Under the pieces are notes generated by a model. The model did no database searches, was not told where the DNA came from, and saw only the letters and a list, made by a program, of their open reading frames with translations. From assembly GCA_036274895.1 (NCBI GenBank), contig DASUEU010000008.1:62001-126000 (forward strand): a stretch of DNA of 64,000 nucleotides, written 5' to 3'. Origin of the DNA: CALMKX01 sp036274895. Its GTDB lineage: Bacteria > Acidobacteriota > Thermoanaerobaculia > Multivoradales > SZUA-115. The position numbers were made by a program, and so were the translations under genes. Shown here one piece after another: positions 41,920 to 50,323 of the stretch. The first letter of the stretch is position 1. Every line of letters begins with the position of its first letter.

Positions 41920-43394
41920 GCGGGGGCTCCCGGAACGTCCACGACGGGGGCCGCCGGCAGCTCGAGGCGGGCCACGGTGCCGCCGCCGGACCGGTCGAGC
42001 AGCCGGAAGCCGCCTCCGATCGCCCCGACCAGGCCGTGGACGATCTCGAGGCCGAGGCCCCCGGCCCGGCGGTCCGGGGCCGCGGCCGCTTCGGACGCCC
42101 GGCCCAAGGGCGCCTCGAAGCGGCGCCGCACTTCCTCCGGCACCCCGGGGCCACGGTCCAGCACCTCGAGGCGCACCCGCTCGGAGGAGCCCGGGTCCGG
42201 TAGGGCGGCCAGCTCGATGGGCTCGCTCGGCGGCGCGGCGCGGGCGGCGTTCTCGAGCAGGTTGGCCAGCACCTCCAGGGCCAGGGAGGGATCCACCCAG
42301 AGGTCCGGGCAATCGGCGGCCACCCGCCTCTCGACCCGCCGCTCCCCCAGCAGCCGCGCCTGGCTGTCGCAGGCGGCGCGGAACAGGTCCTGGGCCGGCA
42401 GGGGCTCGGGGCGGGGCTGCGCCAGGCCGGCTTCGAGCCGGGCCAGGGCGAGCAGGTTGTCGATGCGGCGGGAGAGCCGCTCGAGCTCGAGGCTCAGGCT
42501 CGCCAGGCTGGCGCGGGCCGCGGCGTCCCCCGCGGGGAGGCGCCCGGCGAGGCTCTCGGCGTCGATGCGCATGGCGGTCAGCGGCGTGCGCAGGTCGTGG
42601 GAAAGGGCGCGCAAGAGGCCGGTCTTGAGCTGCTCGCTCTCGCGCAGGGCGGCGCCGCGGGCCGCCTGGGCGAGCAGCCGCTCCCGCTCCAGGGCCAGGC
42701 CGAGCAGGCGCCCGGCCGAGGAGAGCAAGGCCGGCGAGGCCGTGGGCTCGACGGCGAGCAGGACACCGACCACCGCTCCGCCCACGTCGAGGGGCAGATA
42801 GGTCACGGGGGGCCCGGGGGCGGCCTGGGCCGGGGCGGGCCGGCCGCTCGCCAGGGCGCGCAACAGGGCCGCCGAGTCGCGGTGCCAGGCCGGATCGCCG
42901 ATCCCGCCGGCGGGCTCGAAGCGGCCGGGCCCCGCAGGCAGGAGCAGGGCACCGTCGCGCGCCCCGAGGGCGGCGAGAGTGCGGTTCACGGCCTCGCCGA
43001 GGGCATCCCGGCGCGGCCCGGCGGCCGAGAGGTCGAGGCTCAGCCGGTAGAGGGCGTCGAGCTCCTCACTCTTCGCCTGGGCGTGCGCGGCCTGCTCCCG
43101 AGCCGCCGTCACCAGCCGCGCGGCCAGGGCCGAGCCGCCCAGCAGGCAGACCAGGGCCACCCAGTTGGCCGGGTCGGCGACGGTCAAGGTGCCGACGGGA
43201 GGCAGGAAGAAGTAGTTGAGGCAGAGGGTGACCAGCAGGGACGCGGCGCCGCCGACCCGCCAGCCGCCCCAGGCGGCCAGCACCAGCACCAGGGCGAAGT
43301 AGAGCAAGCCGATGGTGGCGGCGTTGGCGCCGCCGAGCCGGCCGAGGATGGTGGTCACCGCCACCGCGGCCGGCATCACCAGCCAGGGAGCCAC
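41916..43394 (-). CDS. Sensor histidine kinase with DUF4118 and GAF domains (KdpD C-half-like)
   Basis: About 492 residues from a GTG at 43394 (an ATG at 43376 is also possible). The N-terminal hundred residues form four membrane helices of the DUF4118 type (GLLYFALVLVLAAWGGW, LCLNYFFLPPVGTLTVADP), followed by a GAF domain, HisKA with SHDLRTPLTAMRID, and an ATPase domain with NLLENAARAAPP, DRGPGVPEEV and GLGLEIVHGLV. This equals the C-terminal half of KdpD without the N-terminal domains. It overlaps the KdpE-like gene, so it is its cognate kinase. Together with the kinase-less KdpD it implies a split sensor. Confidence 0.9.
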   Translation of the reverse strand: MAPWLVMPAAVAVTTILGRLGGANAATIGLLYFALVLVLAAWGGWRVGGAASLLVTLCLNYFFLPPVGTLTVADPANWVALVCLLGGSALAARLVTAAREQAAHAQAKSEELDALYRLSLDLSAAGPRRDALGEAVNRTLAALGARDGALLLPAGPGRFEPAGGIGDPAWHRDSAALLRALASGRPAPAQAAPGPPVTYLPLDVGGAVVGVLLAVEPTASPALLSSAGRLLGLALERERLLAQAARGAALRESEQLKTGLLRALSHDLRTPLTAMRIDAESLAGRLPAGDAAARASLASLSLELERLSRRIDNLLALARLEAGLAQPRPEPLPAQDLFRAACDSQARLLGERRVERRVAADCPDLWVDPSLALEVLANLLENAARAAPPSEPIELAALPDPGSSERVRLEVLDRGPGVPEEVRRRFEAPLGRASEAAAAPDRRAGGLGLEIVHGLVGAIGGGFRLLDRSGGGTVARLELPAAPVVDVPGAPA

Positions 43395-43411
43395 AGCAGC
43401 CGGCCGTGGCC

Positions 43412-44563
43412 TCAGAAGGGCTCCTTGCCGAACAGCAGCTCGAGGCCGATGCCCAAGAGAGCGGAGCCTTCGCGGGGCTCGTCTCGCTCCCTCTGGGGCC
43501 AGCTGTAGCCGGCGATCACGCTGCCGTAGAGGTAGGGCTTGCCCACCGGCCGGCGGAAGATCGCCCGGGCGCCGTACTCGCGCAGGGGCACCTCGGCGTC
43601 GGTCGAGCCACGGATGAACAGCTCTCCGGCCATGGCGTTGGACCGGCCCAGGTCGTGGTAGAGCACCAGGACCGAGCGCAGCGCGAGCCCCTCGGTGGAC
43701 TCGGAGAAGGTGCCGACGTTGCCCCAGCGCAGCACCAGGTTCCGCCGCACCACGTGGTCCATGTCGAAGCTGGTGGTCGAGCCGAAGCCCTCGCGGTTCT
43801 CCCAGAAGACCGTCTCGCGCAGCCGCCAGACGGTGTTCTCGCCGCGGAACCAGTTGCGCCGCCAACGCGCCTGGGCGAAGACCTCGGGGGCGCTCTTGAC
43901 CCGCGCGCCGACGCGGAAGTCGAACCGGCTGGCGCGGCGTCCGGGAGGCCGGTAGCCCAGCCCGGCGAGCCACTTCTCCTCGGTCTCGAGACCGAACACC
44001 GAGGAGCGGATGGCGAAGCCCTCCCGGCGGTCCTGGATCACCTCGTCCTCGTCGTCGCGGCCGAGGAAGAGGTTGACCTGGCGCTCGAGGTTGGGCAGGT
44101 CATAGCGCAGGTGCAGGCGGATCTTGGGGTCGAAGCCTTCGAACTCGGTGTAGAGGCCCGACACCTCCACGCGGCCCGAGACCCGGCGGGCGCTGGTCAC
44201 GTCCGGCTCGCCGCCGAGCAGGCCGTCGAACCACAGGGTGGCGCTGCAGAAGGTCTCCTCGAGCTGGCGGCGGGCGCTGTCGAGCAGGGCTTCTTCGGTC
44301 GCCGAGCCGGTGCGGCAGAGGTCCCGCAGGCGAACCGGCGAAGGCTCGGCCTTCGGCTCGGGTGCCTGCGCCGCCGACGGGGCGGTCGGCTCATCCGGCG
44401 CGGGCTCGGCCGCAGGGGCGACCGTCGGGGGGGTCGAGGGGGTGAGGAGGATCTCTTCATGGGCGCCCGTGGCGGGAGCGGGCCGGCCCGCACAGGCCAC
44501 GAGCGGGCCGAGCACCAGGAGCAACCCCAGCACCGGCCCGCCGCTTGGATGTCGTGACGGCAT
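43412..44563 (-). CDS. Lipoprotein with outer-membrane beta-barrel-like C-terminus
   Basis: A 383-residue protein with a lipoprotein signal peptide ending at LVACAG (Cys at about residue 24), then a Pro/Ala/Glu-rich linker to about 80. The remainder is rich in alternating hydrophobic strands (GRVEVSGLYTEFEGFDPKIRLHLRYDLP, RFDFRVGARVKS, PYLYGSVIAGYSW, GIGLELLFGKEPF), as in outer-membrane proteins. No family is recognised. It is upstream of the histidine kinase gene and 17 bases before it, so both may be co-transcribed, yet its role in K+ sensing is unknown. Confidence 0.6.
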   Translation of the reverse strand: MPSRHPSGGPVLGLLLVLGPLVACAGRPAPATGAHEEILLTPSTPPTVAPAAEPAPDEPTAPSAAQAPEPKAEPSPVRLRDLCRTGSATEEALLDSARRQLEETFCSATLWFDGLLGGEPDVTSARRVSGRVEVSGLYTEFEGFDPKIRLHLRYDLPNLERQVNLFLGRDDEDEVIQDRREGFAIRSSVFGLETEEKWLAGLGYRPPGRRASRFDFRVGARVKSAPEVFAQARWRRNWFRGENTVWRLRETVFWENREGFGSTTSFDMDHVVRRNLVLRWGNVGTFSESTEGLALRSVLVLYHDLGRSNAMAGELFIRGSTDAEVPLREYGARAIFRRPVGKPYLYGSVIAGYSWPQRERDEPREGSALLGIGLELLFGKEPF

Positions 44564-44607
44564 GCACAGATCCTAAGGGATCTTGGCACGCCCTGCTCGC
44601 CGGCGTC

Positions 44608-45126
44608 TCAGTGGTGACCGTGGTGACCCTTACCAGCCGGCGCCCCGCCCATCCCCGGGCACGCTGCGACGTTGGCCGCCAGCTCCTGGCGCTGCTCGGG
44701 AGTCAGCAGCTCGTAGATCGCGTGGAGGGCCCCGACGTGCCCGGAGATCGCCTCGGCCATGGCATTGGCCAGAGCCTGGGCCTGGGCGCGGGCGGCCTCC
44801 TCGGTGTAGCTGTCGGAGAGGACGAGGTCGTGGAGGGCCTTCTTGGCCGCCTCCACCGCCGTGCGCTGGGTCTCGTGGGCCTCGTGCTGGGCCTCGAAGA
44901 GAGCGTGGATCTCGGTGCGCTGGGCCTCGGTCAGGTCGAGGTCACGCAGCATGTGGTGGGGGCCGCCGCAGGGGCCGGCCATCGGGCAGCCGCCGTGGGG
45001 GCAGCCGTGGCCGCCGCCTGCATGGCCACCGCCCGGACCGGCCTGGGCGAGGGCGAGGAAGGCGAGCGGCAGGGCGAGACCGGCGACGATCGCCAGGGTG
45101 TACCAGAATCTCTTGGGGCTCTTCAT
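44608..45126 (-). CDS. Spy/CpxP-type periplasmic stress protein
   Basis: A 172-residue periplasmic protein with a signal peptide (residues 10-29), a His/Gly/Cys-rich metal-binding-like segment (30-58, with GGHGCPHGGCPM) and a helical core carrying two LTxxQ-type motifs, LTEAQRTEIHALF and LTPEQRQEL, the hallmark of CpxP/Spy chaperones. The C-terminus is His-rich (GKGHHGHH), again fitting metal binding. A consensus AAAGGAG ribosome binding site precedes the ATG. It is divergent from cpxR with a CpxR box between them, the same arrangement as cpxP-cpxRA of enterobacteria. Confidence 0.85.
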   Translation of the reverse strand: MKSPKRFWYTLAIVAGLALPLAFLALAQAGPGGGHAGGGHGCPHGGCPMAGPCGGPHHMLRDLDLTEAQRTEIHALFEAQHEAHETQRTAVEAAKKALHDLVLSDSYTEEAARAQAQALANAMAEAISGHVGALHAIYELLTPEQRQELAANVAACPGMGGAPAGKGHHGHH

Positions 45127-45212
45127 GGTGATCTCCTTTCGAGAGCTTCATCCGTTCGAGAGCATCATCCCCCGGCCGCGGGCAAAACCGCGTCAACCGC
45201 GAGCAAATCGAG

Positions 45213-45227
45213 GTAAAGGTTGGTAAA
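45213..45227. promoter_or_regulatory. CpxR box
   Basis: Perfect match to the CpxR consensus: GTAAA-GGTTG-GTAAA (5-bp arms, 5-bp spacer) in the divergent intergenic region between the CpxP/Spy-like gene and cpxR. It is 87 bp from the former and 54 bp from the latter start codon, so a single box could serve both promoters. Confidence 0.85.
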
Positions 45228-45280
45228 GGCCCCCCTCGGGCCGGCGCCGGCCACGCTTCCGGCCGCTATCATCCCTGGCC

Positions 45281-45958
45281 ATGAGGGTCCTGCTGGTCGA
45301 CGACGACACCGAGCTTTCCGCCCTGCTCTGTGAGTACCTGGAGCAGGACGGCTTCGCGCCCACGGCGGTGGCCGACGGCGAGCGCGGCGTCACCGAGGCC
45401 CTCTCCGGCCGCTACGACATCGTGGTGCTCGACGTGATGATGCCCAAGGTCAACGGGGTCGAGGCCCTGCGGCGCATCCGCCAGCAGAGCCGGGTGCCGG
45501 TCTTGATGCTCACTGCCAAGGGCAGCGACGTCGATCGCATCGTCGGCCTCGAGCTGGGGGCGGACGACTACGTCCCCAAGCCCTGCACTCCTCGCGAGCT
45601 GGCCGCCCGGCTGCGCGCCATCCTGCGCCGCACCCGCCCCGAAGGCCCCCTGGCGGCCCCGCTCGAGGTCGGCCGCCTCACCCTCTGGCCCGAGCGCCGC
45701 AGCGCCACCTGGGACGGCCGGCCCCTGGAGCTGACCAGCACCGAGCTCAACCTGCTGCTGGTGCTCGCCCGCCAGGCCGGGCAGGTGGTGAGCAAGGCCG
45801 AGCTGTCCGAAGAGGGGCTGGGCCGCCCCCTCGCCCGCTTCGACCGCGCCATCGACGTCCACGTCAGCAGCCTGCGCGGCAAGCTGGGCCGGCTGGCCGA
45901 CGGCCGCTCCTGCATCCAGACCGTGCGCGGCATCGGCTACCAGCTGGTCCGGGAGTGA
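45281..45958 (+). CDS. cpxR: CpxR-like response regulator
   Basis: A 225-residue OmpR-family regulator: receiver domain with VLLVDDD, phosphoacceptor Asp51 region in IVVLDVMMPKVNG, Lys in DYVPKPC, and a winged-helix C-terminus (TSTELNLLLVLARQAGQVVSKAELSEEGLG, IDVHVSSLRGKLG, GYQLV) close to CpxR of proteobacteria. The CpxR box upstream and the CpxP-like gene next to it support the assignment. The kinase gene follows 6 bases downstream. It probably activates the divergent chaperone gene and its own operon. Confidence 0.88.
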   Translation: MRVLLVDDDTELSALLCEYLEQDGFAPTAVADGERGVTEALSGRYDIVVLDVMMPKVNGVEALRRIRQQSRVPVLMLTAKGSDVDRIVGLELGADDYVPKPCTPRELAARLRAILRRTRPEGPLAAPLEVGRLTLWPERRSATWDGRPLELTSTELNLLLVLARQAGQVVSKAELSEEGLGRPLARFDRAIDVHVSSLRGKLGRLADGRSCIQTVRGIGYQLVRE

Positions 45959-45964
45959 GTCACC

Positions 45965-47092
45965 ATGGGACGCCTGTTCTGGAAGTTCTTCCTGGTCTTC
46001 TGGCTGGTTCTGGTGGCGAGCGGCTCGGCGGTCGGCTTCTTCTTCTGGCGCCAGATCCACGGCCTGCCGGCGGAGGGGCCGCGCCCGGTGATCACCATTA
46101 CACCTCTCGAGACCCCCTCTGCCGGGTCACCCTCGCCGGAGCTTCTCCACCGCCACCGGCGCCGCGGGCCGCCGTCGCCGTGGTGGCCGCTCAGTCTGGC
46201 CTTCGGCGCCAGCCTGGCCTCGAGCGCGCTGCTCGCCTGGTACCTCTCGAAGCCGATCCGCTCCCTCTCCTGGGCCTTCGACTCGGTGGCCCGAGGGCGC
46301 CTCGACACCCGCGTGGCGCCGCGCATGGGCCGGCGCCGCGACGAGATCGCGGACCTGGGGCTGGGCTTCGACCGCATGACCGGCCAGCTCGAGGTGCTGA
46401 TCGACGGCCAGCGGCGGCTCCTGCACGACGTCTCCCACGAGCTGCGCTCGCCGCTCGCCCGGCTCCAGGCAGCGATCGGCCTCGCCCGCCAGAGCCCAAC
46501 CCATCGCGACCCGGCGAAGCTCGAGACCTCCCTCGACCGCATCGAGCGCGAGGCGGTGCGGCTCGACGAGCTGGTCGGTGAGCTGCTGACCCTCTCCCAT
46601 CTCGAGGCCGCCACCGGCGGCGGCCCCCGCCAGGCCCTCGACCTGATCGAGCTGGTGGCCTCGATCGCCGACGACGCCCGCTTCGAGGCCGAGGCCGCCG
46701 GCCGCGAGGTGCGCTTCTCCGGCACCGGCGAGGTGGTCGCCGAGGTCGAGGCCGAACCCCTGCACCGGGCCTTCGAGAACGTGCTGCGCAACGCCGTGAA
46801 GTTCACCGCCCCTGGCACCGTGGTGGAGGTGGAGGCGGCCGTCTCGGCGGAAGGAGACCGCTTCGTGGTGAGGGTGGCGGACCGCGGCCCCGGCGTGCCC
46901 GAGGCCGACCTCGAGCGGATCTTCGAGCCCTTCTATCGCGGTGACAACGGTGCCGGGGCGAGCGGCACCGGCCTCGGCCTGGCCATCGCCCGCCGCGCCG
47001 TCGAGCTGCACGGCGGCACGATCCGGGCGGCGAACCGCGAGGGGGGCGGGCTGGTGATGGAGCTCCGGCTGCCGCTGCGGACAGCCGCCTAG
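45965..47092 (+). CDS. cpxA: CpxA-like sensor histidine kinase
   Basis: A 375-residue kinase: first helix (about 8-28), a short periplasmic region of only about 45 residues (28-75) where CpxA has over 100, second helix (about 77-97), HAMP, HisKA with HDVSHELRSPLARLQ, and an ATPase domain with NVLRNAVKFTAPG, DRGPGVPEAD and GTGLGLAIARRAV. It senses envelope stress and phosphorylates CpxR. The small sensor region suggests a reduced input. The stop codon overlaps the convergent glutaminase stop (TAG in both directions, 47089-47092). Confidence 0.9.
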   Translation: MGRLFWKFFLVFWLVLVASGSAVGFFFWRQIHGLPAEGPRPVITITPLETPSAGSPSPELLHRHRRRGPPSPWWPLSLAFGASLASSALLAWYLSKPIRSLSWAFDSVARGRLDTRVAPRMGRRRDEIADLGLGFDRMTGQLEVLIDGQRRLLHDVSHELRSPLARLQAAIGLARQSPTHRDPAKLETSLDRIEREAVRLDELVGELLTLSHLEAATGGGPRQALDLIELVASIADDARFEAEAAGREVRFSGTGEVVAEVEAEPLHRAFENVLRNAVKFTAPGTVVEVEAAVSAEGDRFVVRVADRGPGVPEADLERIFEPFYRGDNGAGASGTGLGLAIARRAVELHGGTIRAANREGGGLVMELRLPLRTAA

Positions 47093-48063
47093 CCGCCCAG
47101 AAACCAGCTCTGCCAACCGCTGTCGCGGGCGAGAGCGCCCAACACGTGGTGGCCGCGGACGCTGCCTCCCTTGGCGTTGACCCGCGGGCTGGCGACGGCG
47201 ATGCCGGCGCGGCCCGGGGCCACGGCGGCGATCACCCCCGAAACCCCGCTCTTGGCCGGTAGGCCGGTCGCCAGCAGGTGGGCGCCGGACTCGTCGTACA
47301 TGCCGCAGGTGGCCATCAACGAGATCACACACCCCACGGTGCGCCGGGAGAGCAGGGGCGGCACTCCCCCGGGGGCCCCGGGCACCGCCCCGCCGCCGGC
47401 CAGCACGGCGCCGAGCCGGGAGACCTGGGCCACACCGGCCTCGAAGGAGCAGAGGGTGAAATAAGCCTCGAGGATCTCGTCCACCGGCCCGGCGAGGATG
47501 CCGGCTCCCTTCAAGTACCAGGCGATGGCGCGGTTGCGGTCGCCGGTGGTGCGTTCCGAGGCCAGCACCCGGGTGTTGACCGGCAGCCGCTCGCCGTACA
47601 GGCGCTCGGTCCAGCCCTCGAGCCAACCGAGCTTGTCGACCAAACCGCCGGGGATCAGCGAGCAGAGGGCGATGGCCCCGGCGTTGACCAGGGGGTTGGC
47701 GGGCCGGGCATCGGTCTCGAGGCGGGCGATCGAGGCGAAAGAGGCCCCGGAGGGCTCGGCGCCGACCAGGGAGAACACCCGCTGCTCGCCGATCTCCTCG
47801 AGCAGACCGGCGAGCAACACCAGCTTGGCCGAGCTCTGGAGGGTGAAGCGATGATGGAGGGCGTCACCGGCGGCGAGCAGGGTGCCGTCCACCAGGGTGA
47901 CGGCGGCGCTGGTCTGCTCCACGTCCACCTGGGCCAGCTCGGGGATGTAGGCTGCCGGAGCCCCCTCCACCAGGGCCCGGGAGGCCTCGACCGCCTCCCG
48001 CAGCACGCGGCCCAGGTGCTCGGTGTCGGTCGAAGAGAACGGCGCTGCCTGCGGGGCTCTCAC
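47089..48063 (-). CDS. glsA: Glutaminase A
   Basis: A 324-residue glutaminase of the beta-lactamase-like serine family, converting glutamine to glutamate and ammonia. The catalytic Ser-Xaa-Xaa-Lys is visible in FTLQSSAKLVLL, the LVNAGAIA and AIAWYLKGAGIL blocks are typical, and GLPAKSGVSGVI completes the pocket. The start is GTG. It is convergent with cpxA and divergent from the cation transporter gene. Confidence 0.95.
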   Translation of the reverse strand: MRAPQAAPFSSTDTEHLGRVLREAVEASRALVEGAPAAYIPELAQVDVEQTSAAVTLVDGTLLAAGDALHHRFTLQSSAKLVLLAGLLEEIGEQRVFSLVGAEPSGASFASIARLETDARPANPLVNAGAIALCSLIPGGLVDKLGWLEGWTERLYGERLPVNTRVLASERTTGDRNRAIAWYLKGAGILAGPVDEILEAYFTLCSFEAGVAQVSRLGAVLAGGGAVPGAPGGVPPLLSRRTVGCVISLMATCGMYDESGAHLLATGLPAKSGVSGVIAAVAPGRAGIAVASPRVNAKGGSVRGHHVLGALARDSGWQSWFLGG

Positions 48064-48118
48064 GGCGGGGGATCCTATGACAGGCGGGGGTGAGGGGCCC
48101 CCGAGCTAAGATCCCGCC

Positions 48119-49039
48119 ATGCAAGCCGTCGCTGCCGCCGCGATCAGCCTGGCTGTGGGCGTCTTGATCTTCGGCCTCAAGTGGCTGGCCTGGCGGCTCA
48201 CCGGCTCGGTGGCCCTGTACTCGGACGCCCTCGAGTCGGTGGTCAACGTGGTCGCCGCCGGGGCGGCCACCGTGGCCCTGGCGGTGGCCCGTCGGCCGGC
48301 GGATGCCAACCACGCCTTCGGCCACACCAAGGCGGAGTACTTCTCCGCCGTGCTCGAAGGGGTGCTGGTGCTGGTGGCCGCGGCGGCGATCGTCCGCGAA
48401 GGGGTCTCCCGGCTGGCGGCACCCCTGCCGCTCGCGAGCCTGGAAGCCGGTGTGGCGGTCTCCCTCCTCGCCACCCTGGCCAACGGCGGCCTGGCCTGGG
48501 GGCTGTGGCGGATGGGCAAGCGGCGGCGCTCGCCGGCCCTGCGCGCCGACGCCATCCACATCGCCACCGACGTGGTCACCACGGTCGGCGTGCTCGCCGG
48601 CATCGGCCTCGCCTGGGCCACCGGCTGGTGGCTCCTCGACCCCCTGATCGCGCTGGCCGTGGCCGTCAACGTGCTGGTGGCGGGGTGGCGCCTGGTGCGC
48701 GAGTCCCTGGGCGGGTTGATGGACGAGGGCCTGCCGGCGGATGAAATGGCGCGCCTGCGGGAGGTGATCGACCGGCCACGCTCGGGGGTGCTCGAGGCCC
48801 ACGACCTGCGCACCCGGCGCGCCGGCCCCCTGGCCTTCGTCCAGCTCCACCTGGTGGTCGAGGGCGGCATGACCGTCGAAGCCGCCCACGAGGTCTGCGA
48901 CGGCATCGAAGGGGAGTTGCGCGAGGCCCTCCCCGGGGCCGAGGTGACCATCCACGTCGAGCCCGAGACCGAAGCCCAGCGCCCCGGCTTCCGGCTGGGA
49001 GCCCCGGCCGACGCTGGCCGCGAGAGCGCCCCGCCGTGA
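48119..49039 (+). CDS. Cation diffusion facilitator transporter (FieF-like)
   Basis: A 306-residue CDF transporter with six membrane helices. The first-helix region SVALYSDALESVVNVVAAG and HAFGHTKAEYFSAVLEG contain the Asp/His metal sites, IHIATDVVTTVGVLAG is the second site, and a soluble C-terminal dimerisation domain ends in EVTIHVEPE. It exports divalent metals such as Zn2+ or Fe2+ in exchange for protons. The gluQ gene starts inside its stop (GTGA). Confidence 0.9.
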   Translation: MQAVAAAAISLAVGVLIFGLKWLAWRLTGSVALYSDALESVVNVVAAGAATVALAVARRPADANHAFGHTKAEYFSAVLEGVLVLVAAAAIVREGVSRLAAPLPLASLEAGVAVSLLATLANGGLAWGLWRMGKRRRSPALRADAIHIATDVVTTVGVLAGIGLAWATGWWLLDPLIALAVAVNVLVAGWRLVRESLGGLMDEGLPADEMARLREVIDRPRSGVLEAHDLRTRRAGPLAFVQLHLVVEGGMTVEAAHEVCDGIEGELREALPGAEVTIHVEPETEAQRPGFRLGAPADAGRESAPP

Positions 49040-50010
49040 GCACTGTCCGCGGCCGCTGGGCGCCCACTCCCTCGGGGCTGCTGCACGTGGGCAACGCCGC
49101 CGCCGCCCTGGCCGCCTGGCTCTCCTGCCGGGCCCAGGGCGGCACCTTCCTCTGGCGCATCGAAGACCTCGACCCGCCGCGGGTGGTGCCCGGCGCCGCC
49201 GAGGCGGCCCTCGCCGACCTCGCCTGGCTCGGCCTCGACTGGGACGAGGGCCCGGACGCGGGGCCCTTCGCCCCCTACCGCCAGTCTCAACGCTCGGCCT
49301 GCTACGAAAACGCCCTCGACCGCCTCGCCGCGGCCGGCCGCCTCTTCCCCTGCCGGCTCTCCCGTGCCGACCTGGCGGCCATCGCCACGGCCCCCCACGG
49401 CCCGGGAGGCGACGGCCCTCCCTACCCGGCCTCTCTGCGGCCTCGCGAGCTGCCCGACGACTGGCTGGCCCGCGTCCGAGCCGGCGAGCTGGGGGCGGCC
49501 TCGTTGCGCTTCCAGGTGGCCCCCGGAGCCCTCACCTTCGAAGATCGGGTGTGGGGCCGGCGGACCGAGAGGGTGGGCGAGGCCGTGGGTGACTTCGTGC
49601 TCCGGCGCCGAGACGGGCTCTGGGCCTATCAGCTGGCGGTGGTGGTGGACGACCTCGCGATGGGCGTCACCGAGGTGGTGCGCGGGCGGGACCTGCTCGG
49701 CTCGACGGCACGCCAGATCCAGCTGATCGAGGCTCTCGGGGGCGAGCGGCCCGTCTACGCCCACCTGCCCCTGGTGGTCAACGCCGGCGGCGAGAAGCTC
49801 TCCAAACGGGACGCCGCCCTCACCCTCGCCTCCCTGCGCCAGGCCGGAGTCTCCCCGCAGCGCCTCACCGGCTACCTCGCCTTCGCCCTCGGCCTGCTCG
49901 ACGCCCCCGAGCCCTGCCACCCCGCCGAGCTGGTGGCGAGCTTCAGCTGGAAGAGAGTCAAGCGCGAGGATCACCGGCTGCCCGGCGACCTGGCGACGAA
50001 GCTGGGGTGA
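49036..50010 (+). CDS. gluQ: Glutamyl-Q tRNA(Asp) synthetase
   Basis: A 324-residue class I aminoacyl-tRNA synthetase fragment: HIGH-type motif PSGLLHVGNAAAA, the WRIEDLDPPR segment, and KMSKS-type KLSKRD. It lacks the anticodon-binding domain, which is the mark of GluQ enzymes that attach glutamate to queuosine of tRNA(Asp). The Zn site normally reads CxC and later Cys; here it is FPCRLSRADL with only one Cys and PYPASLRP, so zinc appears lost. The GTG start overlaps the CDF stop. Confidence 0.9.
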   Translation: MSTVRGRWAPTPSGLLHVGNAAAALAAWLSCRAQGGTFLWRIEDLDPPRVVPGAAEAALADLAWLGLDWDEGPDAGPFAPYRQSQRSACYENALDRLAAAGRLFPCRLSRADLAAIATAPHGPGGDGPPYPASLRPRELPDDWLARVRAGELGAASLRFQVAPGALTFEDRVWGRRTERVGEAVGDFVLRRRDGLWAYQLAVVVDDLAMGVTEVVRGRDLLGSTARQIQLIEALGGERPVYAHLPLVVNAGGEKLSKRDAALTLASLRQAGVSPQRLTGYLAFALGLLDAPEPCHPAELVASFSWKRVKREDHRLPGDLATKLG

Positions 50011-50323
50011 GCCTCACCCCTGCCACTCTCCCGACCCACCCTGGCCTCCCGCCCGGGAGAGGGGTCCGGATAAGGAGAGAAGCCTGTCGTTGTCGTTCCC
50101 GCGAAAGCGAGAATGACGACGGCAGGGCAAGCCGACTCGGCCAGATGACTTCCCCTCCGGCCTCCCCCTCTCCTGGGCGTGGAGGTCGGGCGGGCCGGGA
50201 GAGGGGGAACGAGGGGGTGAGGGTGGCGGGCCTGAAACCGTTTTCACGTAGAGAACGTCCAAGAGGAGTCCTCGGGAGGGCCTCTCCCCACCCGCCCTCC
50301 CCCTTCAAGGAGAAAGAACCACC
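50011..50323. repeat. Intergenic region with imperfect inverted repeats
   Basis: No gene is seen. It holds a hairpin at 50086-50121 (TGTCGTTCCCGC-GAAA-GCGAGAATGACGA, a form of widespread bacterial intergenic repeats) and a longer, imperfect inverted repeat whose arms (about 50010-50065 and 50170-50240) share CTCACCCC and CCCTCTCCCGG motifs. A ribosome binding site (AAGGAGAAAG) follows just before the cupin gene. Confidence 0.6.

Noticed and set aside
41281..42801. 506-codon plus-strand frame opposite the KdpE-like regulator and kinase
   Set aside because: Antisense shadow; both minus-strand genes have canonical two-component motifs.
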